Origin: a virus
DNA: 21,856 bases
IMG/VR virus record: IMGVR_UViG_3300020463_002745
Location: 1-21,856 of that record
Direction: 5' to 3' (one strand)
Part shown: one piece after another, positions 7,209 through 15,120 of the stretch
How positions within the stretch are numbered: the stretch's first letter is position 1
How the letters are laid out: every line of letters starts with the position of its first letter
Notes under the pieces: model-generated
The model's input: the letters and a program-made list of their open reading frames with translations, nothing else
Told to the model about the DNA's origin: nothing
The model's database searches: none
Program-made: the position numbers and the translations under genes

Positions 7209-7826
7209 ATGTCAGTTTCATCATTAACAAAGTTCACAGTACCTATAGACGGTGATCAGAGTGCGGCAAGTCAAGGCTTGCTTATGCCAAAACTAAAATA
7301 TCGCTTTAGAGCCAGTTTTGAAAACTTTGGCGTTAGTACACCTAGAACTGAAATGACAAAGCAAATAATGAATATTACTCGTCCAGCAGTAACATTTGAA
7401 GAAAATATGATTGATATCTATAACAGTAAAGTTTATCTTATAGGAAAACATAATTGGGATCCAATAACAGTAAATTTACGTGATGATGTAAACGGTGCTA
7501 TATCAAGACTATGCGGTGAGCAAATCCAAAAGCAATTTGACTTCATGGAACAATCCAGTGCAGCTTCAGGTATAGATTATAAATTTATAACACGTTTTGA
7601 AATACTAGACGGTGGAAATGGTGCAAATACTCCAAACGTACTTGAAACTTGGGAGTTATATGGTTGTTTCGTACAAAATATAAATTACAACGAACTAGAT
7701 TATGCATCACAAGATCCAGCAAATATTACAATGGCTGTAAGATTTGATAATGCAGTACAAACTCCACTAGGCGAAGGAATAGGTTCTTCAATAGATAGAA
7801 CAATTGGTCAAACAGTAACCGGCTAA
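7209..7826 (+). CDS. 19: Tail tube protein, gp19
   Basis: 205 residues. It forms the inner tube of the contractile tail. Features of T4-type tube proteins are visible: MPKLKYRFRASFENFG near residue 26, TKQIMNITRPAVTFEE, IYNSKVYLIGKHNWDPITVNLRDDVNG, a central helix region around IQKQFDFMEQ, then LETWELYGCFVQNINYNELDY and ITMAVRFDNAVQ. It lies right after the sheath gene as in T4 and has its own late promoter. The protein appears complete. Confidence 0.92.
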   Translation: MSVSSLTKFTVPIDGDQSAASQGLLMPKLKYRFRASFENFGVSTPRTEMTKQIMNITRPAVTFEENMIDIYNSKVYLIGKHNWDPITVNLRDDVNGAISRLCGEQIQKQFDFMEQSSAASGIDYKFITRFEILDGGNGANTPNVLETWELYGCFVQNINYNELDYASQDPANITMAVRFDNAVQTPLGEGIGSSIDRTIGQTVTG

Positions 7827-7840
7827 TAGGATAAGTTCTA

Positions 7841-9115
7841 ATGGCTAGTGTAAATCCTTTACTCACACAATTTTCAACAGGTGATACGATGCGTGATTAC
7901 AAACACGCATCTAAAACTTTTGTTGATAATAACTATGAGCTCCAACCTAAATATTCTAATTTATTTCATGTAGTATTTGAATTTACTCCAGAGGCCGCGA
8001 CTTTATTTGACACAATAGCACAATTAGAAATTCCATTACTAGTAAAAAGTGCGGATTTACCTGCCTATACCTTAGACGTACAAACACATAATCAATATAA
8101 TAGACAAACACAAAGTCATCATAAATTTAATTACCAGCCTATAACAATACGTTTCCACGATGATACAAAAGAAGTAATTAGGGAAATGTGGCATAAGTAT
8201 TATATTTACTATAATGCTGATCCCACATATAGTTTAGATGGAAATGCGTACACTACAAGCGACAAATATGCAAATAGGACTCAACAACAATGGGGACTAC
8301 AACGTGGAAACAAAAGATTTTTTAAAAACATTAAAATTTATAGTATGCAAAATCATAAGTTTGGTGAATACACGCTTGTAAATCCAATTATTACTAGTTT
8401 TTCACATGATCAACATGCTTATGCTAATGGCGGATTAATGGAAAATACAATGCAATTAGCATATGAAACTGTAAAATATGCTACTGGTTTTGTGAATAAC
8501 ATAAATCCAAGAGGATTTGGTGATATACATTATGATGTAGAAAAAAGTGATTTAAGTGCTACAACAATAGCTGATGATACTGCATTTATAGACGGCACAC
8601 TAACCAGTGTAACATCGCAACGTGCTACTGATTTATTTGATGGAAATGTTATAGGCACAATTACAGATGCAGAAATAATATTCAATCAAACAAAAAATCC
8701 AGATGGACTAAATGTGTTCGAAGAGACACTTAATATTTTTGCTAATAATTTAATATCAGGTAAAAAGCCAACAAGTAATATACTAGTTCCTATAACAGGC
8801 GAGGCTGAAAAAATTGCAAACAACTATGCTCTGTCTATAGAAAAAGGAATTATTAACACTATTACTGGAAAAAATCAAAACATACAAAATAATACAAACA
8901 GTAATAGAGTTATTACCGATAATGTAGTTACTAGTGGCGGCGTTAATATAGGTAATGCAAATAACACTAGACGTGTAAATTCTGTTAATGTCGGTGGAAA
9001 TACAACCAAAATTCCTGCAGGTACTGGAACAGTCAGTAAGCCAATACATATAAGCGATTTAAAACAGTATAGTAAAAAAAGTAGACTACAAACTCCAATG
9101 GACGGAATAATTTAA
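7841..9115 (+). CDS. Tail-tube-like structural protein (gp19/gp54-like paralogue)
   Basis: 424 residues. The first about 210 residues share the tube-protein pattern of gp19: YSNLFHVVFEF, a strand LLVKSADLPAYTLDVQTHNQYNR, KFNYQPITIRFHDD and later NPIITSFSHDQ with MENTMQLAYETVKYA. The second half is longer and low in complexity, with an Asn-rich stretch at about 345-385. Position next to gp19 and the shared fold suggest a tube-initiation or baseplate-hub protein of the gp54/gp48 kind, or a second tube ring protein. The exact counterpart is uncertain. The ATG follows AGGA by about ten bases, and the stop overlaps the next start (TAATG). Confidence 0.7.
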   Translation: MASVNPLLTQFSTGDTMRDYKHASKTFVDNNYELQPKYSNLFHVVFEFTPEAATLFDTIAQLEIPLLVKSADLPAYTLDVQTHNQYNRQTQSHHKFNYQPITIRFHDDTKEVIREMWHKYYIYYNADPTYSLDGNAYTTSDKYANRTQQQWGLQRGNKRFFKNIKIYSMQNHKFGEYTLVNPIITSFSHDQHAYANGGLMENTMQLAYETVKYATGFVNNINPRGFGDIHYDVEKSDLSATTIADDTAFIDGTLTSVTSQRATDLFDGNVIGTITDAEIIFNQTKNPDGLNVFEETLNIFANNLISGKKPTSNILVPITGEAEKIANNYALSIEKGIINTITGKNQNIQNNTNSNRVITDNVVTSGGVNIGNANNTRRVNSVNVGGNTTKIPAGTGTVSKPIHISDLKQYSKKSRLQTPMDGII

Positions 9116-9483
9116 TGTCACAAGATACTAACTTACCATTAATAAATCCAGTAGATAATTTTGATCAGAGAGTTCAAGATTATTTTACAAACTATTTTAC
9201 TAATCAAATTAGTATGACAGACAATGAGTTTGAAGCCGCAAAAAGTTTTTTTATTGCTAGGACTAAAAATCCAGATGCGGCGGCGGCACTTACTGCAGCC
9301 GTTATAGAAGCGGCAAATGAATTGAACATAAACATTATAGATATAATAAAAGAATTCGACGGTTCAAATTTAAAAAGTTCAATTCCTACATTTTTAAATC
9401 TTAGTAGACGTACATCAAGTTTATTAGGATACGAACAAAATATAAAACCTAATGAGAATATTGCCCGCCAAGTGGAGGCATAA
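9115..9483 (+). CDS. Small conserved-looking phage protein (122 aa), unknown function
   Basis: Mostly helical. It has an N-terminal segment with VQDYFTNYFTN, a helix SFFIARTKNPDAAAALTAAVIEAANELNI, then IPTFLNLSRRTSSLLGYEQ and a closing NIARQVEA. Small proteins ending in an LLGY...N..RQ motif occur next to tail genes in marine T4-like phages, but I know of no assigned function. It is coupled to the upstream gene by a TAATG overlap and to gp4 by an ATG immediately after its stop. Its location suggests a minor structural or assembly role. Confidence 0.7.
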   Translation: MSQDTNLPLINPVDNFDQRVQDYFTNYFTNQISMTDNEFEAAKSFFIARTKNPDAAAALTAAVIEAANELNINIIDIIKEFDGSNLKSSIPTFLNLSRRTSSLLGYEQNIKPNENIARQVEA

Positions 9484-9924
9484 ATGTTTAGTCGTAACAA
9501 ATTTGCTAACGGCTTATACGAAATGAAAAATCCACAAAAGTATAGCGGTAATAAATCTCCTCGCTATAGAAGTGGATGGGAACATGCATTTATGCGTTTT
9601 TGTGACAATCATCCTAGCGTAGTAAATTGGGCAAGTGAAGCAATACAAATACCTTATCGCAATCCTCTAACTGGAAAAGGGACGGTATATGTGCCAGATT
9701 TTGTTGTAATGTATCAAGATAAGAATGGTAAAAAACATGCTGAACTAATTGAGGTAAAACCAAAATCCCAAACAGTGTTGACTGAAAAAACCCGCAAACA
9801 GGAGAAAATTGCAATAGCAGTAAACCACGCAAAATGGGAAGCAGCGGCTAAATGGGCCAAGCATAAAGGTTTACGTTTTAGAGTTGTCACTGAAGAAGAT
9901 ATTTTTCATAACGGTAAACGATAA
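9484..9924 (+). CDS. 4: Head completion nuclease, gp4
   Basis: 146 residues, close to T4 gp4 in length. It has the TnsA-like PD-(D/E)xK nuclease layout: E33 in GWEHAFMRFC, P71-D72 in VYVPDFVV, and E90-V91-K92 in ELIEVKPK. A Lys-rich helix (EKTRKQEKIAIAVNHAKWEAAAKWA) and a terminal strand FRVVTEEDIF follow. T4 gp4 acts at the end of packaging, preparing the filled head for tail joining. All expected catalytic residues are present. GGAGG lies five bases before the ATG, which directly follows the previous stop. Confidence 0.85.
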   Translation: MFSRNKFANGLYEMKNPQKYSGNKSPRYRSGWEHAFMRFCDNHPSVVNWASEAIQIPYRNPLTGKGTVYVPDFVVMYQDKNGKKHAELIEVKPKSQTVLTEKTRKQEKIAIAVNHAKWEAAAKWAKHKGLRFRVVTEEDIFHNGKR

Positions 9925-9952
9925 CTAAGTATTAATAAAATTAGGAAATCCA

Positions 9953-10468
9953 ATGACAAAAAAACTTGAAGAATTATTCAATGTTGAAGTCAACGAAGAA
10001 ATGCCTTTAACAAAAGAAGAAAATGCTAAGGTAATAGATACCATTACTGCAGATGATATTCCTGAACTACAAACAGCAATGGAAAATGTAGATAAAATCG
10101 ATGCGGCTTTGCCTAGTGTAAGAGAACTTGGTACTAGTGATAAAGAGATGGATGATATTGCAGACTTAGCAAAAGATACATTTAAGGATCTAATGGACCT
10201 AGGTATGAATGTTGAAGCACGTTTCAGTGGAGAAATTTTTAACAATGCAAGTCGTATGTTAGATACTGCACTAAATGCAAAACAACATAAAGTAAATAAA
10301 AAACTACGTATGGTGGATTTACAAATAAAAAAAGCAACACTTGATGCAAAACTTGCAAAACAAGCATATGATCGAGGAGAAGATACGGAAGATGGACAAG
10401 GTCATGCTATAGATCGAACCCAATTATTGCAAGAAATCTTAGGACGTGATACACACGAAAAGGAATAA
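9953..10468 (+). CDS. 16: Probable small terminase subunit, gp16-like
   Basis: 171 residues, close to T4 gp16 (164 aa). The organisation fits phage small terminases: an acidic N-terminus, a helical core DDIADLAKDTFKDLMDLGMNVEARFSG, a second helix FNNASRMLDTALNAKQHKVNKKLRMVDLQIKKATL, and a disordered C-terminal tail. In T4-like phages gp16 recognises DNA and stimulates the gp17 ATPase. It is not beside gp17 here but about 3 kb upstream, so the call rests on pattern and length. A prohead-core or other coiled-coil structural protein remains possible. An AGGAAA site precedes the ATG. Confidence 0.5.
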   Translation: MTKKLEELFNVEVNEEMPLTKEENAKVIDTITADDIPELQTAMENVDKIDAALPSVRELGTSDKEMDDIADLAKDTFKDLMDLGMNVEARFSGEIFNNASRMLDTALNAKQHKVNKKLRMVDLQIKKATLDAKLAKQAYDRGEDTEDGQGHAIDRTQLLQEILGRDTHEKE

Positions 10469-10471
10469 ATA
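10464..10471 (+). promoter_or_regulatory. T4-type late promoter (AATAAATA)
   Basis: AATAAATA overlaps the stop codon of the gp16-like gene and precedes the ATG at 10496 by 24 bases. The predicted start near 10477 leaves a leader with AAGGA. Confidence 0.6.
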
Positions 10472-10495
10472 CACACATATAAAAAGGATTGTAAG

Positions 10496-11002
10496 ATGAA
10501 AAGTTTTAAGAGTTATCTAGTAGAAAATGAACAAACATATAAGTTTCGTTTAAAAATTGCAGAGATGTTAGATGATGAAAGAATGGACGCTCTAGAATCT
10601 GCACTTGAAAAGTACGAAGTTGCAAGTATTAGTAAACCTAAAAAAACTCCAATACAAGAACACCCAATGGATTTTCAAACACTTAACAATGCCGAAGTGT
10701 TTATCATGGATGCAGAACTAAAATATCCAGTGACTGCAAATTCTTTGTATGAATACATTACTCAAGTAGTTGGAGTTCCAGCAAGCCACTTGGTAGTAAT
10801 TAACAGCGATCATCCTGAAGAAATTGCACGAGAAGAAGCAATAAAAGAGCAGGATGCAGAATATATTTCTAAATTAGATGATCCAGATTACAAAGATGCC
10901 AAAGACGTAAAAGCATCAGATAGTTTTGGCGATGAATATAATGGAAATATGCTTAAAGGTTTAGAGACTCGTAAATATGAGTTTGAAGCAAAAGGAAAGT
11001 AA
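10496..11002 (+). CDS. Probable head-associated structural protein with capsid-targeting-like N-terminus
   Basis: 168 residues, family not firmly recognised. The first ten residues, MKSFKSYLVE, resemble the short N-terminal targeting peptides of T4 internal head proteins (such as MKTYQEFIAE), which the prohead protease cuts after (I/L)-x-E; LVE would be such a site. The rest has an alpha/beta middle (TLNNAEVFIMDAELKYPVTANSLYEYI, SHLVVINSDHPEE) and an acidic, helical C-terminus. The ATG has AAGGA seven bases upstream and its own late promoter. It begins a run of three genes with scaffold- or virion-like composition. Packaging into the prohead is an inference. Confidence 0.7.
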   Translation: MKSFKSYLVENEQTYKFRLKIAEMLDDERMDALESALEKYEVASISKPKKTPIQEHPMDFQTLNNAEVFIMDAELKYPVTANSLYEYITQVVGVPASHLVVINSDHPEEIAREEAIKEQDAEYISKLDDPDYKDAKDVKASDSFGDEYNGNMLKGLETRKYEFEAKGK

Positions 11003-11650
11003 ATGCGTGACTTGCTAGAAAGTTTAGATAAGATAAGCACAGCACCTGAAGAAATTGATGAACGTGTAACTTACCGTACTCTTGCAAAACTTAGTGGAAT
11101 AAAAGACCCAAATAAGATAAGCATTGGACAAAAAGTTAAACTGCCAAACGGTAAAAGCTATACTGTAAAAAAAGGCGATACACTAAGTGGTATAGCAGAA
11201 AAATATAGATTACTTAATAAAGGTATAAAAAAACAACCTAAAATAACACCTAAAATAGATAATCCCATGGCGCCACCTGAGAAAAAAATATCTCAAAAGA
11301 ACTCTCCTGGCAATCCATTTAGTCCTGATAAAAAAATTAAACCTAGTATTGATAAAAGATTAATGCCTATTACGCCTTTAAACAGGTATGCTTTAAATAA
11401 GGACAATACTTATAAACCTATAACACCTAACTTACAACCTGATAAAAATGATGAACCTTCATTTTTAGATAGGATGCAAAAAGGCTTTAATAAATTTGTA
11501 GGCAATATAAAAAATGATCCTCAATTTGACAAGATAGGTAAGGACCAACAAAAGAAATATGGCGGACTTGATCAAAAGATCAATCCTAAGACATCTAACA
11601 AAACAGCAAATAAAAATATGATTAAACGCATCACAGGTGCTAACACATAA
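11003..11650 (+). CDS. LysM-related phage protein (split LysM motif) with basic disordered tail
   Basis: 215 residues. Residues 24-48 (YRTLAKLSG..DPNKISIGQKVKLP) match the second half of a LysM domain, and 53-70 (YTVKKGDTLSGIAEKYRL) match the first half. The order is therefore reversed relative to a normal LysM, as if permuted or as remnants of two repeats. LysM modules bind peptidoglycan, suggesting cell-wall contact during entry or release. Residues about 75-215 are Lys/Pro/Asn-rich and probably disordered. The N-terminus MRDLLESL also contains an L-x-E sequence. The ATG directly follows the previous stop, with AAGGA upstream. Confidence 0.7.
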   Translation: MRDLLESLDKISTAPEEIDERVTYRTLAKLSGIKDPNKISIGQKVKLPNGKSYTVKKGDTLSGIAEKYRLLNKGIKKQPKITPKIDNPMAPPEKKISQKNSPGNPFSPDKKIKPSIDKRLMPITPLNRYALNKDNTYKPITPNLQPDKNDEPSFLDRMQKGFNKFVGNIKNDPQFDKIGKDQQKKYGGLDQKINPKTSNKTANKNMIKRITGANT

Positions 11651-11660
11651 GGAAAGAAAA

Positions 11661-12530
11661 ATGCCTATAGTAATTAAACCAAAAATGAGTAAAATGGACA
11701 AAATGGGAGCCGGCGGAATGGACATTGGTCGTACACCTTCTCTTAATACTCAAGATTACGATATACCAGGAATAGAAAAAAATCCTACACTAAAAAAGAA
11801 AATGAAGAAAATGGCAGGCAAGATGGAAGATATGCGTGAATATATGGATATATTTGATGGTATTGAAGAAGATACAATTGAAGAGGGTGCATTTAAAGAC
11901 ATGGAAATTGATGTCGAGGATGGCATGAGCAAAGAAGAGTTTGTAAAAGAATATCCGGGTATGGGTGACGAGTACGATAAAATTAAAAAAGAAATCATGG
12001 ACAGAGCAGATGAGACCATTGATCCAGATGAAGATATGCAAGAACAAGATATAGAAATGGAAGATGATTGTGGATGCGACCAAGAAGCAGTAGACGCAAT
12101 GGTATCAGTACCAGTACAAGAACTACAAGATATATTACAACTAGCAGGTTATGAAAACTACGCAGAAAAAATTGCTGAGTATGCCAATGAGCCTGCAGAA
12201 GATTATATGAGTCCTGAAGATCAACTTATTGGATTAAGTGGTGGATTAAATAGACCTAAGAAAAGTTATCCAGCAAGTGCACCTGGTGATAATCCAATGG
12301 ATCAAGAACCACGCGAAGTTGAAGAAACTATGGAAGCAGTAGAAGAAAAACTTTACAAAAGTTACAAAGATTTCTTAGAAGAGCAAGAAATAAAAGTCGA
12401 TGAAAAAATAACTAGAGGTACTGGCAAAAAAGGTTTAGAGAAAAGTTTAGATAAACTTTATGGACCAAAAAAAGGCATGAAGAAAGAAGAAAATACAACA
12501 GAAGAGCGTATGCCTAAGATGCCAAAATAA
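11661..12530 (+). CDS. Acidic scaffold-like phage protein (289 aa)
   Basis: The ATG at 11661 is preferred over 11637 because AAGGA at 11649-11653 lies seven bases before it; the upstream ATG overlaps the LysM gene without such a site. The protein is rich in Asp, Glu, Met and Lys: a basic N-terminus, an acidic centre (IEEDTIEEG, DPDEDMQEQDIEMEDDCGC), a small helical segment VSVPVQELQDILQLAGYENYAEKIAEYA, and a Lys-rich end. A segment KSYKDFLEEQE near residue 233 resembles the capsid-targeting peptide of T4 internal proteins. Composition suggests a scaffold or internal head protein; no family is recognised. It converges with, and overlaps by 17 bases, the minus-strand gene. Confidence 0.7.
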   Translation: MPIVIKPKMSKMDKMGAGGMDIGRTPSLNTQDYDIPGIEKNPTLKKKMKKMAGKMEDMREYMDIFDGIEEDTIEEGAFKDMEIDVEDGMSKEEFVKEYPGMGDEYDKIKKEIMDRADETIDPDEDMQEQDIEMEDDCGCDQEAVDAMVSVPVQELQDILQLAGYENYAEKIAEYANEPAEDYMSPEDQLIGLSGGLNRPKKSYPASAPGDNPMDQEPREVEETMEAVEEKLYKSYKDFLEEQEIKVDEKITRGTGKKGLEKSLDKLYGPKKGMKKEENTTEERMPKMPK

Positions 12531-13095
12531 TTTCGATTTGATCTTTTAGTAATTCAAAAATATAGCGATGTCCGTCATTATTAGGATGTAGGTGATCAGC
12601 TATATATTTTGACTTAGCGTTTTCATTAGTTCCTGTAGCACCTAATTTTTCACACATACCTGGCACACAATCAACGTGCATATATCTTAAACTATTTACT
12701 TTACAAGTCATTTCAACTATGTGTTTTGGATACCATGTGTGTAGTTTTTCAACATATCCATCACGTTCATGTTGATTGACTAGATAATCTCTACAACTAT
12801 CTATTAATGCACTACCAGGTTTTTTCCCTTGTACATAATTCATATGCTCCCATTGTTGTGTTCTATTATTAAACCAACTTTGTCTGTTTGGGTGACTCCA
12901 TCCAAATATAATAAAATCCTTTGGCGTGATATCTTTATATGTTTCACAAAATTTTAAAGCAATATAAGGATTACTTGCACTACTTTCACTTAGTTGTATA
13001 AACTTAAAATTAAACTGTTCTGCTATTAATTGTCCATAACAAATGTCAGCTTCTTCGCCTAAACTTACACTACAACCATATTGAAAAAGTTTCAT
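12514..13095 (-). CDS. SGNH/GDSL-like hydrolase
   Basis: 193 residues. Block I reads GCSVSLGE at 7-14 (usual GDSxxxG, with Cys for Asp), giving S9 as candidate nucleophile. GWSHPNR at 65-71 may represent the central blocks, and DHLHPNNDGH at 167-176 is a good block V with D167 and H170. SGNH enzymes cleave esters; in phages they could trim acetyl groups from surface glycans, but the substrate cannot be read. The ATG at 13095 is chosen over a GTG at 13107 because it starts at the first beta strand. A perfect TATAAATA lies upstream on this strand. Together with the HNH-like gene it is one of two minus-strand genes here, suggesting later acquisition. Confidence 0.75.
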   Translation of the reverse strand: MKLFQYGCSVSLGEEADICYGQLIAEQFNFKFIQLSESSASNPYIALKFCETYKDITPKDFIIFGWSHPNRQSWFNNRTQQWEHMNYVQGKKPGSALIDSCRDYLVNQHERDGYVEKLHTWYPKHIVEMTCKVNSLRYMHVDCVPGMCEKLGATGTNENAKSKYIADHLHPNNDGHRYIFELLKDQIEIILAS

Positions 13096-13118
13096 ATTAG
13101 AGACCACTTTAATTGAGA

Positions 13119-13132
13119 CATAAATATTTATA
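13119..13132. promoter_or_regulatory. Bidirectional palindromic late promoter
   Basis: ATAAATATTTAT at 13120-13131 is a perfect palindrome. On the minus strand it gives TATAAATA (13132-13125), an exact T4 late box, with predicted start near 13119 and a leader of about 24 bases for the SGNH gene. On the plus strand it gives CATAAATA (13119-13126), whose predicted start at 13132 is the A of the next gene's ATG. Confidence 0.65.
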
Positions 13133-13557
13133 TGAGATTTATAAGGGACGAGTATGTAACGGTTTTTCGTGAATGTTTAATCGAAACTAGTCGACAAGAA
13201 GGCTTTACGTTGCCAGAAGATATAGAAGCATATGTGGCTATTCTTCTCGGCTCGTTTATAGACGAACCGGACTTTTTACCCAGTCCTACTTTTACAGAGG
13301 CATACATAAAAGGAACAATGCCATCAAAAGATTTAGCAGATGTTTGTTTATTTGTAAGAGGAGTATTTCCTAAATATGGTGATAAAAACTACCTTACTAC
13401 CATAGGAAAAAGTAGTTATGATAATGCAAGTAAGCAATTACGTATGCGTATGTTCGAAGATATTTCAAACAACTTTGAAACAGTAGTAAAAGTAATACGT
13501 ATAAGTACTAGACCTGCAAAACTATATTTTAAGGATGTTACATGGTTAAACCATTAG
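13132..13557 (+). CDS. Terminase-adjacent conserved phage protein (141 aa), unknown function
   Basis: The protein has a helical N-terminus (YVTVFRECLIETSRQEG, LPEDIEAYVAILLGSFID), a central SPTFTEAYI, then LADVCLFVRGVFPKYG and SYDNASKQLRMRMFEDISNNFETVVKVIRI. Proteins with the CLFV.GVFP.YG and SY motifs accompany terminase genes in many phages, with no established function that I know. By position it could also be a small terminase (gp16), although the gene at 9953 fits that better. There is no Shine-Dalgarno upstream; the late-promoter box ends five bases before the ATG. It overlaps gp17 by 16 bases. Confidence 0.7.
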   Translation: MRFIRDEYVTVFRECLIETSRQEGFTLPEDIEAYVAILLGSFIDEPDFLPSPTFTEAYIKGTMPSKDLADVCLFVRGVFPKYGDKNYLTTIGKSSYDNASKQLRMRMFEDISNNFETVVKVIRISTRPAKLYFKDVTWLNH

Positions 13558-15107
13558 ATCAAAATTTAACAAAAAAAGCATACAAAAAAGAAAAGTTTTC
13601 AAAAGAACAACTAGCAGAATTTGCAAAATGTGCTCATCCTAAAAAAGGTGTGTTTTATTTTATGGATAATCATTTTGCTATACAACATCCTACACAAGGA
13701 CGTATGCAATATAAAGCATATGAATATCAGCATAAATTATTAGATATATATCATAACTACAGATTCAACATAAACATGTTGCCAAGGCAGACTGGTAAAA
13801 GTACAACTGCGGCAGGTTACTTATTATGGTATGCAATGTTTGTGCCAGATAGTGTAATACTAATTGCGGCACACAAATACGCTGGCGCTCAGGAAATTAT
13901 GCAACGTATCCGCTATGCTTATGAACTTTGTCCTGATCATATACGTGCTGGTGTAACTAGTTATAATAAAGGAAGTATAGACTTTGATAATGGTAGTAGA
14001 ATTATAGCACAAGCAACTACAGACAATACAGGAAGAGGTATGTCTATTACATTACTATACTGCGATGAGTTTGCATTTGTTAGACCTAGCATTGCTAAGG
14101 AATTTTGGACAAGTATATCACCTACACTAGCAACAGGTGGGTCTGCAATTATTACAAGTACACCTAACAGTGATGAGGATCAGTTTGCAACTATATGGAG
14201 AGATGCAAATAAGACATATGATCAAAATGGTGTTGAGCAAGACTTAGGTGTAAATGGATTTAAACATTTTCAAAGTTATTGGTGGGAGCATCCAGATAGA
14301 GATGAGGAATGGAAAGCAGAAGAATTACAACGTATTGGCGAAGAACGTTTTAGACGTGAACATGAATGTGAATTTATTATTTACGATGAAACACTAATTG
14401 ACAGTTTGGCATTAACAAATTTACGAGGTATTGAACCATTATATAGACACGGCACTGTTCGCTGGTATAAAAAAATTGACAGACAAATGACATACCTTGT
14501 AGGACTAGATCCTAGTTTAGGAACAGGAGGTGACCCGGCGGCTATAGAAATATTTGAAATACCTAGTATGGAACAAGTAGGAGAATGGAGTCATAATAAA
14601 ACTCCTATACCACAACAAATTCGTATACTAGTTGACATCAACAAATATTTACTAGACGAAGGTGTAGATACTATGAACATATACTATAGTATGGAAAATA
14701 ACACTATAGGAGAAGCCGCTTTACAAAGTGTAGCAGAAATAGGTGAAGAAAATATTCCGGGTATCTTTCTAAGCGAACCAAAAATCCATGGTAACAGTCG
14801 AATGTATCGTAGAGGATTTAACACAACACACCGTAGTAAAATTAGTATATGTAGTAAGTTTAAAACACTTGTAGAAACTGATAAAGTAAAAGTAAACAGT
14901 AAAATGTTACTTAGTGAAATGAAAAGTTTCATAGCTGCCGGTAATAGTTTTAAAGCCAAAGCAGGCGACACAGATGACTTAGTAATGAGCACTTTACTTG
15001 TAATGCGTATGGCTCAAACACTAAAAAACTATCATCCAGAACTTGAAAACCATATACGAGACGGAGACGACTTTGACCAAGAGCCTATGCCATTTATTAT
15101 GATATAG
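13542..15107 (+). CDS. 17: Large terminase subunit, gp17
   Basis: 521 residues. This is the packaging motor ATPase plus headful nuclease. In the ATPase: Walker A PRQTGKST at 81-88, Walker B LLYCDEF at 171-177 (D175, E176) and the coupling motif TSTPN at about 205-209. In the RNase H-like nuclease: D323 in GLDPSLGTGGDPAA, E385 in SMENNTIGEAA and D478/D479 in GDTDDLVMS. All catalytic positions are present, so it should be active. It is shorter than T4 gp17 (610 aa), mainly lacking N- and C-terminal extensions. AAGGA lies shortly before the ATG inside the previous gene. The stop lies on the late promoter of the following gene. Confidence 0.96.
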   Translation: MVKPLDQNLTKKAYKKEKFSKEQLAEFAKCAHPKKGVFYFMDNHFAIQHPTQGRMQYKAYEYQHKLLDIYHNYRFNINMLPRQTGKSTTAAGYLLWYAMFVPDSVILIAAHKYAGAQEIMQRIRYAYELCPDHIRAGVTSYNKGSIDFDNGSRIIAQATTDNTGRGMSITLLYCDEFAFVRPSIAKEFWTSISPTLATGGSAIITSTPNSDEDQFATIWRDANKTYDQNGVEQDLGVNGFKHFQSYWWEHPDRDEEWKAEELQRIGEERFRREHECEFIIYDETLIDSLALTNLRGIEPLYRHGTVRWYKKIDRQMTYLVGLDPSLGTGGDPAAIEIFEIPSMEQVGEWSHNKTPIPQQIRILVDINKYLLDEGVDTMNIYYSMENNTIGEAALQSVAEIGEENIPGIFLSEPKIHGNSRMYRRGFNTTHRSKISICSKFKTLVETDKVKVNSKMLLSEMKSFIAAGNSFKAKAGDTDDLVMSTLLVMRMAQTLKNYHPELENHIRDGDDFDQEPMPFIMI

Positions 15108-15115
15108 GATAAATA
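15108..15115 (+). promoter_or_regulatory. T4-type late promoter (GATAAATA)
   Basis: GATAAATA immediately follows the gp17 stop. The five bases CGTGT separate it from the ATG at 15121, so the expected start coincides with the start codon. Confidence 0.6.
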
Positions 15116-15120
15116 CGTGT

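Noticed and set aside
11637-11660. Upstream start of the acidic scaffold-like protein
   Set aside because: It overlaps the previous gene without a ribosome-binding site, whereas the ATG at 11661 has AAGGA seven bases upstream.
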